The notes under the pieces are model-generated. The model saw nothing but the letters and a program-made list of their open reading frames with translations, made no database searches and was not told where the DNA came from. From Microbacterium oleivorans (GTDB lineage Bacteria > Actinomycetota > Actinomycetes > Actinomycetales > Microbacteriaceae), in the NCBI RefSeq assembly GCF_013389665.1, contig NZ_CP058316.1:62001-126000 (forward strand): 64,000 nucleotides of DNA, given 5' to 3'. Both the position numbers and the translations under genes were made by a program. Shown here in pieces: positions 21,275 to 29,506 of the stretch (positions are counted from its first letter, which is position 1; each line of letters begins with the position of its first letter).

Positions 21275-22791
21275 TGGCTGCCAAGGTCGCACTGATGGAC
21301 TTCGACGAGGCGCTGGAGCTGTTCGAGCCCGTGCTCGGATTCGAGGTGCACGTCGAGCTGAACACCCGCACGAAGATGTTCTCCCCGGCGGCGAACCCGG
21401 CGCACCGCGACAACCACGACGCCGCACCGAACACGCTCGTCGCGCCCGTCGACATGGGTCTTCCGGGGGCGCTGCCGGTCGTCAACGCGACGGCGATCCG
21501 CTCGTCGATCAGCCTGGGGCTCGCATTGGGCTGCTCGATCGCGCCGTCCAGCCGGTTCGCGCGGAAAAACTACTTCTACCCCGATCTCGGCAAGAACTAC
21601 CAGATCTCGCAGTACGACGAACCGATCGCCTTCGAGGGCTCGGTCGACGTCGAGCTCGCCGACGGGACGATCGTCACGGTTCCGATCGAGCGCGCCCATA
21701 TGGAGGAGGACGCGGGCAAGCTGACCCACATGGGCGGTTCGACCGGCCGCATCCAGGGCGCGGAGTTCTCGCTCGTGGACTACAACCGTGCCGGGGTTCC
21801 CCTCGTCGAGATCGTCACCAAGCCCATCTTCGGTGCCGAGCACCGCGCGCCCGAGATCGCCAAGGCGTACGTCCGGACCATCCGCGACATCGTCATCGGC
21901 CTGGGTATCTCCGAGGCACGCCTCGAGCGGGGCAACCTCCGCTGCGACGCCAACGTGTCGCTGCGGCCCCGCGGGCAGGAGAAGCTCGGCACCCGCACCG
22001 AGACCAAGAACGTCAACTCGATGCGTTCGGTCGAGCGGGCCGTGCGCTATGAGATCCAGCGCCAGGCGGCCATCCTCGCCGGCGGCGGCACGATCACCCA
22101 GGAGACGCGTCACTGGCACGAGGACACCGGCACGACCTCCCCGGGGCGCCCGAAGTCCGATGCCGACGACTACCGGTATTTCCCCGAGCCCGACCTGCTC
22201 CCCGTCGCGCCCTCGCTCGAACTGATCGAGGAGCTGCGCGCCGCGCTGCCCGAGCCGCCCGCCGCGCGCCGACGGCGGCTCCAGGGCGAGTGGGGCTTCA
22301 CCGACCTGGAGTTCCAGGACGTGGTCAACGGTGGGCTGCTGGCCGAGGTCGACGCCACCGTGGCGGCCGGCGCCTCGCCCGCCTCGGCTCGCAAGTGGTG
22401 GACGGGCGAGATCACCCGTATCGCCAACGCCCGGGGCGACGAGCCGCAGTCGCTGGTCGCTCCCGTCGACGTGGCGGCGCTGCAGCGGCTCGTGGACGCC
22501 GGCACCCTGACCGACAAGCTCGCCCGTCAGGTGCTCGAGGGGGTCGTGGCCGGGGAGGGGACCCCCCAGGAGGTCGTGGACGCCCGGGGCCTCGCCGTCG
22601 TCTCGGACGACGGCGCGCTCATCGCGGCAATCGACGACGCTCTCGCGTCGCAGCCGGACGTCCTCGCGAAGATCCGCGACGGCAAGGTGCAGGCTGCGGG
22701 AGCCGTCATCGGCGCCGTGATGAAGGCCATGAAGGGGCAGGCGGATGCCGCGCGCGTGCGCGAGCTGATCCTCGAGCGCGCCAACCAGTAA
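21274..22791 (+). CDS. gatB: Asp/Glu-tRNA amidotransferase subunit B
   Basis: A 505-residue subunit that phosphorylates and amidates the misacylated aminoacyl-tRNA. The GatB cradle opens with [15 protein letters not shown] (about 16-30); the signature [16 protein letters not shown] is at about 99-114 and the C-terminal helical and tail (YqeY-like) domain that binds tRNA is complete. The window shows no other amidotransferase gene. A strong hairpin follows the stop. Confidence 0.97.
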   Translation: MAAKVALMDFDEALELFEPVLGFEVHVELNTRTKMFSPAANPAHRDNHDAAPNTLVAPVDMGLPGALPVVNATAIRSSISLGLALGCSIAPSSRFARKNYFYPDLGKNYQISQYDEPIAFEGSVDVELADGTIVTVPIERAHMEEDAGKLTHMGGSTGRIQGAEFSLVDYNRAGVPLVEIVTKPIFGAEHRAPEIAKAYVRTIRDIVIGLGISEARLERGNLRCDANVSLRPRGQEKLGTRTETKNVNSMRSVERAVRYEIQRQAAILAGGGTITQETRHWHEDTGTTSPGRPKSDADDYRYFPEPDLLPVAPSLELIEELRAALPEPPAARRRRLQGEWGFTDLEFQDVVNGGLLAEVDATVAAGASPASARKWWTGEITRIANARGDEPQSLVAPVDVAALQRLVDAGTLTDKLARQVLEGVVAGEGTPQEVVDARGLAVVSDDGALIAAIDDALASQPDVLAKIRDGKVQAAGAVIGAVMKAMKGQADAARVRELILERANQ

Positions 22792-22810
22792 CGAGCCGGG
22801 TCTCCCACGC

Positions 22811-22848
22811 GGGACCGCGGGACGGCGCGCTGGCCGTCCCGCGGTCCC
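22811..22848. terminator. terminator after gatCAB
   Basis: A perfect 16-bp GC stem (22811-22826 with 22833-22848) and a 6-base loop lie 20 bases after the gatB stop and before dinB. Confidence 0.75.
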
Positions 22849-22890
22849 TCGCCCGGGCCGGATGTCGGCGGCACAGGCGAGAATGGATGC

Positions 22891-24150
22891 ATGGGACGCG
22901 GAGACGGATCGGGACGCCTCGTGTCGCCGATCGATGCGGACGACACCGGCACCCGCATCCTCCACGTCGACATGGATGCGTTCTACGCCGCCGTCGCCGT
23001 GCTCGACGACCCGTCGCTGGCGGGCAAGCCCATCATCGTCGGCGGCGTCGAGCGCCGCGGCGTCGTCTCGAGTGCGTCCTACGAGGCGCGGCGCTTCGGC
23101 GTGCGCTCCGCGATGCCGGTGGCGCGGGCACTGCAGCTGTGCCCGCAGGCGATCGTCGTGCCGACCACCTTCGAGCGATACGCGGAGCTCTCCCGTCGTG
23201 TGATGGATGTGTTCCGCTCCATCACACCTTTGGTCGAGCCCCTGTCGATCGACGAGGCGTTCCTCGACGTCGGCGGCGCACGCCGGCTGTGGGGAAGCCC
23301 GCGGGAGATCGCGCACCTCATCCGGCGACGGGTGCACGATGAGACCGGGCTGACCTGCAGCGTCGGGGTCGCGGCCACCAAGCACGTGGCCAAGATGGCT
23401 TCGACCGTGTCGAAGCCCGACGGTCTCCTCGTCGTCGCCGCGGCCGACACGCTCCGCTTCCTGGGCGCGCGCCCGGTGGGCGCGATGTGGGGCGTCGGGC
23501 CCAAGGCGGCCGAGGCTCTGCTGGGGCGCGGCATCCGCACCATCGCGGACGTGTGGGACACCCCGCGCTCCGTGCTCGATCGCGTGCTCGGCCCCGCGAT
23601 GGGCGAGCGGGTCTGGCACCTGTCGCGCGGCCACGACGCTCGTGAGGTGCAGACCGAACGAGTGGAGAAGAGCATCTCGCACGAGGAGACGTTCTCGCAC
23701 GATGTCACCGACGTCACCGTTCTCCGCTCCGAGCTGCGCCGACTCGCCGACCGGGTAGGCGCGCGGCTCCGGGGTGGCGGCTGGGAGGCGGGGACGGTCT
23801 CGATCAAGGTGCGGCTCACGGACTTCTCGACGTTCAGTCGCTCGCAGACTCTGCCGTTGCCGACCAACGTCGGCCAGCGCATCGGCTCGGCCGCCATCGA
23901 TCTCCTCGGCAGTGTCGATCTCTCGCAGCCCGTGCGGCTGATCGGCGTCCGCGCCGAGAAGCTCCGCCCCGACGGCTCGGCGGGACTCACGCTCTGGGAT
24001 GACGACGAGGAGTGGCGCCGCGTCGATGACGCGCTCGATGGGGCTCGCGCGCGCTTCGGGCGTGGTGCGGTGACCCGGGCGAGCGTTCTGGGTCCGCGGC
24101 GCGATGTCGGCGCCATGCCCACCAATCCCCGGATGGATCCGGACGGCTGA
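22891..24150 (+). CDS. dinB: DNA polymerase IV (Y family)
   Basis: A 419-residue error-prone translesion polymerase. Catalytic acids are in HVDMDAFYAAV (Asp27, Asp29) and SIDEAFLDV (about residues 117-125). The helix-hairpin-helix, thumb and little-finger domains follow, the latter beginning near residue 255. The C-terminal stretch after the little finger is longer than in the E. coli enzyme. No SOS box is obvious upstream. The start at 22891 is the first ATG; the gap before it contains no clear Shine-Dalgarno sequence. Confidence 0.95.
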   Translation: MGRGDGSGRLVSPIDADDTGTRILHVDMDAFYAAVAVLDDPSLAGKPIIVGGVERRGVVSSASYEARRFGVRSAMPVARALQLCPQAIVVPTTFERYAELSRRVMDVFRSITPLVEPLSIDEAFLDVGGARRLWGSPREIAHLIRRRVHDETGLTCSVGVAATKHVAKMASTVSKPDGLLVVAAADTLRFLGARPVGAMWGVGPKAAEALLGRGIRTIADVWDTPRSVLDRVLGPAMGERVWHLSRGHDAREVQTERVEKSISHEETFSHDVTDVTVLRSELRRLADRVGARLRGGGWEAGTVSIKVRLTDFSTFSRSQTLPLPTNVGQRIGSAAIDLLGSVDLSQPVRLIGVRAEKLRPDGSAGLTLWDDDEEWRRVDDALDGARARFGRGAVTRASVLGPRRDVGAMPTNPRMDPDG

Positions 24151-24178
24151 CACCTGTACCCGGTCTGGCGCAGAAGGG

Positions 24179-24184
24179 TACGGT
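24179..24184 (+). promoter_or_regulatory. -10 hexamer of GerW-like gene
   Basis: TACGGT, 6 bases before the ATG at 24191. Confidence 0.6.
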
Positions 24185-24190
24185 GGGACC

Positions 24191-24511
24191 ATGCCCAACC
24201 TCGCACTCGAACTCGGCAAGCAGACCGCAAGCCTCGGCGTCGCCAGCGTCTACGGAGAACAGCAGGACGTCGACGGCATCCGTCTGATCCCCGTCGCGCT
24301 CACCTGGAGCGGCTTCGGCGCCGGTGAGGACTCCGAAGGCAACAACGGTGGCGGTGGCGGCGGTTACGCCATCCCCGTCGGCGCCTACGTGCGCACGGGA
24401 GACGACCTGCGGTTCGAGCCCAACCTCGTCTCGCTCGTGGCCGTCGGCATCCCCTTCGTCTGGGTGGTCGGTCGCGCGTTGAGCCGTGTCATCCGGGCTC
24501 TCAAGAAGTAG
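24191..24511 (+). CDS. GerW/YtfJ family protein
   Basis: A 106-residue protein of the GerW (YtfJ) family. The family hallmark is the poly-glycine stretch GGGGGGYAIPVGAYV (about residues 55-69), followed by a beta strand and a C-terminal hydrophobic helix (LVSLVAVGIPFVWVVGRAL). In Bacillus the relative is a spore germination factor, but actinobacteria of this kind do not form endospores, so the role is unknown. The mRNA is probably leaderless. Its last 26 bases overlap the start of the kinase-like gene. Confidence 0.8.
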   Translation: MPNLALELGKQTASLGVASVYGEQQDVDGIRLIPVALTWSGFGAGEDSEGNNGGGGGGYAIPVGAYVRTGDDLRFEPNLVSLVAVGIPFVWVVGRALSRVIRALKK

Positions 24512-25061
24512 CGCGGAGCGGCTCGACCCGGCCGCAGCGGTCGAGGCGGTCCTCCACGGTCTCCCCGCTGATGCGGTCGTCGTCGTCGACGGCCGCAGCG
24601 GTGCGGGGAAGTCGACCTTCGCGCGTGCACTGACGGCGTCGTGGTCGGAGCGGACCGCGGTGGAGCTCGTCGCCCTCGACGACCTGTATCCGGGCTGGGA
24701 CGGGCTTTCGGCGGGCTCCGGTTACGCTCTTGCTCGCATCCTGCGGCCCCGAGCCCGGGGGCACGTCACCTCGTGGCAGCAGTGGGACTGGGAACGCGAC
24801 AGGTACGACGCGGTCCGAACGTGCCCACCGGGTCGAGCGCTCGTTCTCGAGGGCTCCGGTTCCCTCACGCCGGCGTCCGCCGCGATCGCGTCCACGAGCG
24901 TCTGGTTGGATGCGCCCGACGCGTTGCGTCGCCGCCGAGCCCTCGAGCGCGACGGAGAGACGTACCTGCCCCACTGGGAGCGGTGGGCGGCGCAAGAAGA
25001 CGAGCACATCCGGAAGCATGACCCGCGCGGAATCGCGACGCGCGTGTTCGACCTGGGGTGA
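24486..25061 (+). CDS. P-loop nucleoside/uridine kinase-like protein
   Basis: A 191-residue P-loop protein. Walker A is DGRSGAGKSTFA (residues 35-46); LVALDDLYPGW (about 62-72) resembles the base-binding aspartate region of uridine kinase; LVLEGSGS is a Walker B-like strand. A short lid (RRRRALERDGE) follows. Phosphorylation of a small metabolite is likely but the substrate is not evident. No ATG is available: the GTG at 24486 gives a 26-base overlap with the GerW-like gene, while later GTGs would remove the Walker A. Its stop codon abuts that of the convergent DUF2017 gene. Confidence 0.75.
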   Translation: MSSGLSRSSAERLDPAAAVEAVLHGLPADAVVVVDGRSGAGKSTFARALTASWSERTAVELVALDDLYPGWDGLSAGSGYALARILRPRARGHVTSWQQWDWERDRYDAVRTCPPGRALVLEGSGSLTPASAAIASTSVWLDAPDALRRRRALERDGETYLPHWERWAAQEDEHIRKHDPRGIATRVFDLG

Positions 25062-25523
25062 TCAGGTGTCCATCGCCCGCAGCAGCAACTCCTGCCGGTA
25101 GCCGAGCCACTCGTACACGTCGAAGCGCGGATCGCCGACCGGCATGATGCTCTCGTCGTCGATGCCGATCCGCGCCGCGAGCACCAGACGGAGTCCCGTC
25201 AGAGTGCGCAGCCACGCCGTCTGCGACGCGGCGTCGAGCGTCAACTCGGAGGGCGTGCCGGCCGTCGTGTCGGTCAGCGGAGCGAGGGCGTGGATGACAC
25301 GGTCGGCATCGGCGATACGCGTCGCCGACACGTCGTCGCGCGTCAGTTCGCGGAACTCCGCGGATGCCGCAGCCTCGTCGGGATAGGCGTCGGGGAAGAG
25401 GCGGGATGCCGCGGGGTCGAGAGGATCGGCGGGGGCACTGACGAGATCGCGGTACTGCTCGACCAGCTCCATCAGATAGCCGGCCTCGGCGGCGGGTAGA
25501 TCGATGCGCACCGGTGAGATCAC
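25062..25523 (-). CDS. DUF2017 domain-containing protein
   Basis: A 153-residue soluble helical protein of the DUF2017 family, starting MISPVRIDLPAAEAGYL. Family members sit beside clpS throughout actinobacteria, as here, which suggests a link to ClpS/ClpC-directed proteolysis, but no function has been shown to my knowledge. The GTG start overlaps the clpS stop by four bases. A longer open frame upstream is only the shadow of clpS and the zincin gene. Confidence 0.85.
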   Translation of the reverse strand: MISPVRIDLPAAEAGYLMELVEQYRDLVSAPADPLDPAASRLFPDAYPDEAAASAEFRELTRDDVSATRIADADRVIHALAPLTDTTAGTPSELTLDAASQTAWLRTLTGLRLVLAARIGIDDESIMPVGDPRFDVYEWLGYRQELLLRAMDT

Positions 25524-25813
25524 GAATCGGCCCGCCGCACGGTGGCCCACAATCCGTACTCGTGCATGGCGCGCACATGTGCCTCCATGAGCTCGCGCGA
25601 CCCCTCGGCGACCACGGCGTGCCCCTCGTGATGCACCGCGAGCATGAGGGCGTTCGCGCGCTCGGGGGAGTGGCCGAAGTAGGTGCGGAAGACGTGCACC
25701 ACATACGACATGAGGTTCACCGGGTCGTTCCAGACCACGGTCTGCCAGGGGGTGTCGGGCGCCGCGCGGAGGTCCGACTCGATGTCGAGGTCGGGGAGAG
25801 CCGTGCTCATCAT
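25520..25813 (-). CDS. clpS: ATP-dependent Clp protease adaptor
   Basis: A 97-residue adaptor that binds N-degron substrates and the N-domain of ClpC/ClpA. It has WQTVVWNDPVNLMSYVVHVF (N-degron pocket with the DPVN loop) and the histidine-rich VHHEGHAVV segment. The ATG at 25813 is chosen because it forms an ATGA overlap with the upstream zincin gene; ATGs at 25819 and 25810 are alternatives. It is the middle of three overlapping genes. Confidence 0.92.
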   Translation of the reverse strand: MMSTALPDLDIESDLRAAPDTPWQTVVWNDPVNLMSYVVHVFRTYFGHSPERANALMLAVHHEGHAVVAEGSRELMEAHVRAMHEYGLWATVRRADS

Positions 25814-26160
25814 GCCCATCCCAGCTCGTGCAGGCGATCGTCGTCGATGCCGTAGAAATGCGCGATCTCGTGGACGAGGGTGGTGTGCACCTCGTCGCGA
25901 AGCGCCTCGACGTCGTCGACGGCGTGCAGGTGCGGCTCGCGGTAGACGATGATCCGGTCGGGCAACTCACCGGACCCGTAGCGGTCTCGTTCGGTCAGCG
26001 CGAAGCCGTCGTACAGTCCGAGAAGATCGAGACTGCCGTCCTCGGGGCGGTCCTCGACGACGAAGATCACGTTGTCGAGGCCCTCGACCATGTCGTCGGG
26101 GAGGCGATCGAGTTCCGCTGTGACGAGGAGCTCGAACTCCCCAGCATCCATCTCGATCAT
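25810..26160 (-). CDS. zincin-like metallopeptidase family protein (DUF1025 type)
   Basis: A 116-residue minimal zincin. The metal site is HTTLVHEIAHFYGIDDDRL, that is HExxHxxGxxD, near the C-terminus. Members of this family are very short and substrates are unknown. Start: ATG at 26160 with GGGAG about 7 bases upstream; the frame runs on into tRNA-His but those codons come from the tRNA. Because it overlaps clpS, which overlaps DUF2017, the three are probably made from one message. Confidence 0.85.
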   Translation of the reverse strand: MIEMDAGEFELLVTAELDRLPDDMVEGLDNVIFVVEDRPEDGSLDLLGLYDGFALTERDRYGSGELPDRIIVYREPHLHAVDDVEALRDEVHTTLVHEIAHFYGIDDDRLHELGWA

Positions 26161-26186
26161 GTTCACTCCCGGACCGGGGTGTTCCG

Positions 26187-26263
26187 TGGGGTGGCTAACG
26201 GGACTTGAACCCGCGACCCCCGCGACCACAACGCGGTGCTCTACCAACTGAGCTATAGCCACC
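26187..26263 (-). tRNA. tRNA-His (GTG)
   Basis: Cloverleaf with the anticodon GTG in a CCGCG/CGCGG stem. The extra 5' G-1 (26263) pairs with C73 (26190), the identity element of tRNA-His. CCA is encoded (26189-26187). TACAAT on the minus strand at 26300-26295, right after the orn stop, is a good -10. Confidence 0.97.
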
Positions 26264-26294
26264 ATGCTTCCCGGGGAAACCGGGCAACCAGACG

Positions 26295-26300
26295 ATTGTA
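26295..26300 (-). promoter_or_regulatory. -10 hexamer of tRNA-His
   Basis: TACAAT on the minus strand, directly after the TAA of orn. The predicted leader contains a CCCGG/CCGGG hairpin just before the tRNA. Confidence 0.55.
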
Positions 26301-26924
26301 TTACACGGACGGGGCGTACGACGACACAGCCGCCTCGGCGGCGGTGCGTGCCTCGTCGCTGCTGGGGCCCGGCGCGGGAACGAAGACGGCCGTCCGGTAG
26401 TAGGCGAGCTCGCGGATGGACTCCTTGATGTCGGCGAGGGCGCGATGACCGCCGTCTTTCGCCGGCGCCTGGAAGTACGCCCGCGGGAACCAGCGCCGCG
26501 ACAGCTCCTTGATGCTCGAGACGTCGACGTTGCGGTAGTGAAGCCAGGAGTCGACCCGCGGCATGTACTTGGCGAGGAACATGCGGTCTGTGCCGATGGT
26601 GTTGCCGGCCAGCGCCGCCTTGCCCTCGGGGACGAAGCGCTGGATGTAGGCCAGGACCGCTTCCTCAGCCGCTTCGAGCGGTACTCCGTCGTCGAGTTCG
26701 GCCAGGAGGCCGGAGGACTCGTGCATCGCGGTGACGAACTCGCCCATGTTGGCGCGCGCGGCGTCGCTGGGGGCGATCACGAGCTGGAACCCCTCGTCGA
26801 GGGGTCGCAGGTCGTAGTCCGTCACGATCACGGCGACCTCGACGAGCTCGTCGACGCTGAGATCCAGCCCCGTCATCTCGCAGTCGATCCATACGAGACG
26901 ATCGTTCTCGGCTGTTCCCACCAT
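26301..26924 (-). CDS. orn: oligoribonuclease
   Basis: A 207-residue DEDDh 3'-5' exoribonuclease that degrades 2-5 nt RNAs and pGpG. Exo I is IDCEMTGLD (Asp14, Glu16), exo II and III acids follow, and GGHRALADIKES carries the active histidine and last aspartate. The C-terminal tail is longer than in E. coli. The start at 26924 is 7 bases after TAGGAT; the ATG at 26933 would lie within that -10 box. Confidence 0.95.
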   Translation of the reverse strand: MVGTAENDRLVWIDCEMTGLDLSVDELVEVAVIVTDYDLRPLDEGFQLVIAPSDAARANMGEFVTAMHESSGLLAELDDGVPLEAAEEAVLAYIQRFVPEGKAALAGNTIGTDRMFLAKYMPRVDSWLHYRNVDVSSIKELSRRWFPRAYFQAPAKDGGHRALADIKESIRELAYYRTAVFVPAPGPSSDEARTAAEAAVSSYAPSV

Positions 26925-26931
26925 GCCGCCC

Positions 26932-26937
26932 ATCCTA
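26932..26937 (-). promoter_or_regulatory. -10 hexamer of orn
   Basis: TAGGAT on the minus strand, 7 bases before the orn ATG. It decides the start codon against the upstream ATG at 26933. Confidence 0.6.
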
Positions 26938-26999
26938 ATGACCGACCGCGACATGCAGGCCCGGTAGCCTGGAGGCAACGCTCCGCTCACGTGGAGCGA

Positions 27000-27072
27000 G
27001 CCTCCGTAGCTCAGTGGATAGAGCAGCAGCCTTCTAATCTGTCGGTCGCCGGTTCGAGTCCGGCCGGGGGCA
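27000..27072 (+). tRNA. tRNA-Arg (TCT)
   Basis: Acceptor GCCTCCG pairs with CGGGGGC; D arm GCTC/GAGC; anticodon loop CTTCTAA gives TCT; T arm GCCGG/CCGGC. The anticodon stem GCAGC/TCTGT has a C31-U39 mismatch and a G-U pair. CCA is not encoded (CGA follows). TAGCCT about 30 bases upstream is a possible -10. Confidence 0.93.
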
Positions 27073-27170
27073 CGACCTCGGGCTCGACGCATCGCGCTGA
27101 CACGGGCTGCGGCCCGGCACTGGCTTCCCGTCCCCGGGCGGCGTAGCCTGCGGGTGTCGGAAGGGGTTCG

Positions 27171-27386
27171 ATGATGAACACGCAGACGCACTCCACCGCC
27201 CTCTGGGTCGCTTACGGTCCCGGTGGCGTCGTGGGGATGATCCGCCACAGCGGCGACGAGTACACGGTCACCATGGCCGGCGCCGACGCCGAGCTCGGTT
27301 CGTATCCCACGATGGACATCGCCAAGCGGGCGCTTCACGCGCATCTGTCGCCGGGATCGGACTGGCCTACGTTCCGGGAGCACTGA
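27171..27386 (+). CDS. small protein of unknown function (71 aa)
   Basis: A 71-residue protein, MMNTQTHSTALWVAYGPG..., with a GGVVGMIRHSGDEYTVTMAG core that looks like two beta strands, and an acidic/helical end. GAAGGGG lies about 6 bases before the ATG at 27171. I do not recognise a domain; short proteins of this type are annotated as hypothetical in Microbacteriaceae. A TAGCCT hexamer near 27144 could be its -10. Its last 20 bases overlap the end of the convergent YczE-like gene. Confidence 0.7.
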   Translation: MMNTQTHSTALWVAYGPGGVVGMIRHSGDEYTVTMAGADAELGSYPTMDIAKRALHAHLSPGSDWPTFREH

Positions 27387-27999
27387 GCGCGACCGGCGTG
27401 CCGCCGGGCGGTCGGTGCGTCGTCGACCGATGGCGGTCGAACAGCGGCAGGCTCACGTGGACCACGGGTCCGATGAGCAGTGCGAACAGGACAGTGCCGA
27501 CGCCGACGGTGCCACCGAGGAGCCAGCCCACGATCAGCACGGTCGCCTCGACGCTCAGTCGACCGACCCAGATCGGCCATCCCCATCGCTGATGGAGCCC
27601 CGTCATGAGCCCGTCGCGGGGGCCGGGTCCGAGGCGCGCTCCGATGTAGATGCCCGAGGCGACGCCGACGAGCAACGCGCCGGCCAGGAACATCGCCACG
27701 CGGCCGATCCAGTGCTCCGGCGTGCCGAGGAGGGGGAGCGTCGCTTGGAGCGCCGTGCCGACGAGCAGGATGTTCGCGACGGTGCCGATGCCGGGGCGCT
27801 GGCGGAGCGGGATCCACAGCATCAGCACGGCGAGCCCGGTGAGGTTCACCACCCAGCCGATGCCGAGTCCGGTATTGCGGCTGACGCCCTCGGCGAAGAC
27901 GGTCCACGGGTCCAGCCCGATCCCCGCGTCGATCATGACGGCACAGCCCGCGCCGAAGAGGACGAGGCCGACGAGGAGCTGGACGATGCGCGTGATCAC
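27367..27999 (-). CDS. YczE/YitT-like membrane protein
   Basis: A 210-residue integral membrane protein with about five hydrophobic helices, including LVGLVLFGAGCAVMIDAGIGLDPW and GPGPRDGLMTGLH, both typical of the YczE/YyaS/YitT group. In actinobacteria these permeases are frequently divergent from MocR regulators, as here, and are presumed to move the ligand or product sensed by the regulator; the substrate is unknown. The GTG at 27999 follows GGGATGG; the frame is open further upstream but that sequence is the intergenic region. Confidence 0.8.
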   Translation of the reverse strand: MITRIVQLLVGLVLFGAGCAVMIDAGIGLDPWTVFAEGVSRNTGLGIGWVVNLTGLAVLMLWIPLRQRPGIGTVANILLVGTALQATLPLLGTPEHWIGRVAMFLAGALLVGVASGIYIGARLGPGPRDGLMTGLHQRWGWPIWVGRLSVEATVLIVGWLLGGTVGVGTVLFALLIGPVVHVSLPLFDRHRSTTHRPPGGTPVALSAPGT

Positions 28000-28017
28000 G
28001 AGACCATCCCACCCGGC

Positions 28018-28054
28018 AATTGGCCATAGCGGAAGAGGCCAATTCCGATACGGT
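28018..28054. promoter_or_regulatory. MocR/YczE intergenic operator and -10
   Basis: An inverted repeat AATTGGCC (28018-28025) and GGCCAATT (28037-28044) with an 11-base spacer places the half-site centres 19 bp apart. TACGGT (28049-28054) is the -10 of the MocR gene, 6 bases before its ATG. The repeat is the likely binding site of the MocR protein. Confidence 0.6.
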
Positions 28055-28060
28055 GGCCGT

Positions 28061-29470
28061 ATGCATTCCCGCATCTCCGCTCGCGCCCTCTTCGTCGCCC
28101 TCGGTGGGTGGCGGACGCGCGAGCCGGCCTACGAGGCGCTGGCGGACGGCATCCGCCTGCTGTGTCTCGACAACCGCATCGCGGCACGAACGCTGCTGCC
28201 CGCGGAGCGCGTGCTGGCCGACACGCTGCACGTCAGTCGCACCACGGTCGCGAGTGCGTACGCGAGTCTTCGCGACACCGGTCACATCGAGAGCGTGCGG
28301 GGCTCGGGCAGCGTCACGACCGCTCAGCCCGCGCCCGGTGGTGGAACCGTACTGGCGGCCCCCGGCTCGATCGACCTGCAGCAGGCGAGCCCGAGCGCGT
28401 GGCCCGGACTGGCGGGCGTCATCGCGGAGACGGCGACGGATGCCGCGACCCTCGTGTCGCGGACGGGGTACGACACCCTCGGCTCGACCGAACTGCGTGC
28501 GGCCATCGCGGAGCGCTACGCGAGCCGCGGTCTGCCCACGTCCGCCGATCAGATTCTGGTGACGGCGGGTGCGCAGGCGGCCATCCACCTGATCGCCGAG
28601 GTGCTCCTGATGCGTGGCGACCGCGTGCTCATCGAGACCCCGACGTACCCCCACGCGGCTGAGGCGCTGCGCGAGGCGGGAGCGCGTCTCGTGACCGTTC
28701 CGGTGACGACGGCGGAAGGATGGGACATCGAGCGTCTGCGCGAGGCGGCACGTCGCACCGGGCCGGCGCTCGCCTACCTGATGCCGACCTTTCAGAATCC
28801 CACCGGGCGCACCATGAGTCGGGAGGAGGAGGCCGCCGTCTGGGATGCCACGCGGCGGGGCTGCACGCTCGTCGTCGATGACACCACCGCCGATCTGTCG
28901 TTCGGAGAACTGCCACCGCTGGCGTTGCTTCACGATGAGGTCATCCGGGTCGGTTCGCTCGGCAAGACCGTGTGGGGCGGCCTGCGGGTCGGGTGGGTGC
29001 GAGCGACCCCCGAGGTGGTGCACCGGCTGCACTCGGGCCGTCCCGCTCGTGACCTCGGCACGCCCGAGTTCGAGCAGGCGGTCGCTGCCAAGCTCATGGC
29101 CCGGATGCCGGAGATCCTTCCGCAGCGTGCGCAACTGCTTTCGGCCGGCTACCGGTCGCTGCGCGCAGCCCTGCAACGCGCGCTGCCGGAGTGGGACGTG
29201 CCCGAGGTCGGCGGAGGCGTCGCCCTGTGGGTGGGGCTCCCGGCCCCGCTGAGTTCGCCCCTGGTGCTCGGGGCTCGGGGCCAGTCGGTGTATCTGAGCG
29301 CCGGATCCCGGTTCGCCGTCGACGGCAACCACGAGAACCGGCTGCGCATCCCGTTCACGGCGCCGCCCGCGGCGCTCGAGCACGCGGTCGACGTGCTCGC
29401 GGACGTCTGGGATCGGGTGTGCGCCGGATTGCCCACGAACGGCCCGCCGCCGGTCGACGCGCTCGTATGA
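28061..29470 (+). CDS. MocR/GntR-family PLP-dependent transcriptional regulator
   Basis: A 469-residue fusion of a winged-helix GntR domain (about 18-90, with LLPAERVLADTLHVSRTTV) and a fold-type I aminotransferase-like domain. The PLP lysine is in GSLGKTVWGG and an upstream MPTFQNPTGR and VVDDTTADL give the cofactor contacts. MocR proteins sense an amine or amino acid, or PLP itself, through this domain. The leaderless ATG at 28061 is 6 bases after TACGGT. Its target is probably the divergent YczE-like gene. Confidence 0.92.
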   Translation: MHSRISARALFVALGGWRTREPAYEALADGIRLLCLDNRIAARTLLPAERVLADTLHVSRTTVASAYASLRDTGHIESVRGSGSVTTAQPAPGGGTVLAAPGSIDLQQASPSAWPGLAGVIAETATDAATLVSRTGYDTLGSTELRAAIAERYASRGLPTSADQILVTAGAQAAIHLIAEVLLMRGDRVLIETPTYPHAAEALREAGARLVTVPVTTAEGWDIERLREAARRTGPALAYLMPTFQNPTGRTMSREEEAAVWDATRRGCTLVVDDTTADLSFGELPPLALLHDEVIRVGSLGKTVWGGLRVGWVRATPEVVHRLHSGRPARDLGTPEFEQAVAAKLMARMPEILPQRAQLLSAGYRSLRAALQRALPEWDVPEVGGGVALWVGLPAPLSSPLVLGARGQSVYLSAGSRFAVDGNHENRLRIPFTAPPAALEHAVDVLADVWDRVCAGLPTNGPPPVDALV

Positions 29471-29500
29471 CTCCTGCGGCCACATGGGCGGACGCAGGAG
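29471..29500. terminator. terminator between convergent genes
   Basis: An 8-bp stem CTCCTGCG/CGCAGGAG (29471-29478 with 29493-29500) directly after the MocR stop. Confidence 0.55.
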
Positions 29501-29506
29501 GGAGCC

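Noticed and set aside
21175..24219. 1014-codon open frame on the minus strand opposite gatB and dinB
   Set aside because: High-GC shadow: it covers two well-supported genes, is rich in Arg, Gly, Asp and His, and matches no family.
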